Source: Hungatella sp. UBA5385
GTDB lineage: Bacteria > Bacillota > Clostridia > Lachnospirales > Lachnospiraceae
Assembly: GCA_002409995.1 (NCBI GenBank)
Contig: DHOR01000003.1
Coordinates: 3,515-15,156 of the forward strand
Length of the DNA: 11,642 nt
Direction of reading: 5' to 3'
The notes below the pieces were generated by a model. That model made no database searches and was not told where the DNA came from. It worked only from the letters and a program-made list of their open reading frames with translations. Positions 11,629 through 11,642 of the stretch are shown piece by piece (position 1 is the first letter of the stretch; every line of letters begins with the position of its first letter). Both the position numbers and the translations under genes were made by a program.

Positions 11629-11642
11629 GGGGTTCGACCCTT
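11629..11642 (+). terminator. Possible terminator after the SufC/SufB-like operon, cut by window end
   Basis: GGGT (11630-11633) and ACCC (11637-11640) flank TCG and are followed by TT at the last two bases. Position just after the operon fits an intrinsic terminator, but the T-run is not visible. Confidence 0.3.

Overview
The window looks like a chromosomal segment of a low-to-mid GC Gram-positive Clostridia, most likely Lachnospiraceae-like. This is an inference from consensus AGGAGG ribosome binding sites, sigma-A type promoters, tRNAs without an encoded CCA, a UlaC-type PTS regulator, a DctPQM TRAP transporter and a two-gene SufC/SufB-like Fe-S assembly operon. No phage, IS or CRISPR element is visible.

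Layout. (1) 7-2103, minus: a large PTS-controlled transcriptional regulator (HTH, PRDs, EIIB, EIIA) whose likely target genes lie beyond the left edge. (2) 2119-2449: operator-like palindrome, long hairpin, 23-bp tandem repeat, strong promoter, a tRNA-Leu with the bacterially uncommon anticodon AAG, and a terminator. (3) 2486-3465: an alpha/beta hydrolase preceded by a six-codon leader peptide and four RNA segments that can pair in two mutually exclusive ways, one hiding the hydrolase ribosome binding site. It has the architecture of an erm/cat-type translational attenuator and is the most interesting item here. (4) 3469-4512, minus: a membrane acyltransferase (acyltransferase-3 family), convergent with the hydrolase across a shared terminator. 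(5) 4632-5070: a wreck of a methyltransferase gene that keeps its promoter and probable terminator but has lost its central SAM-binding region. (6) 5182-8058: a TRAP transporter operon (dctP-dctQ-dctM) with overlapping genes. (7) 8114-8308: tRNA-Leu(CAG) with its own promoter and terminator; the terminator arm also supplies a plausible -35 for the next gene. (8) 8366-9049: a class I SAM methyltransferase. (9) 9099-9653, minus: a small P-loop kinase-like protein whose Walker A lysine is replaced by threonine. (10) 9946-11618: sufC-like ATPase and a short SufB/SufD-like scaffold, the two-gene 'SUF-like minimal' arrangement.

The genes do not form one pathway. The window alternates core units (two leucine tRNAs, Fe-S assembly) with accessory cassettes (hydrolase, acyltransferase, dead methyltransferase, TRAP transporter, methyltransferase, kinase). 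Both leucine tRNAs are followed directly by a single accessory gene with its own promoter. The TRAP genes should work together as a sodium-coupled uptake system for an organic acid, and the SufC/SufB-like pair as an Fe-S scaffold complex.
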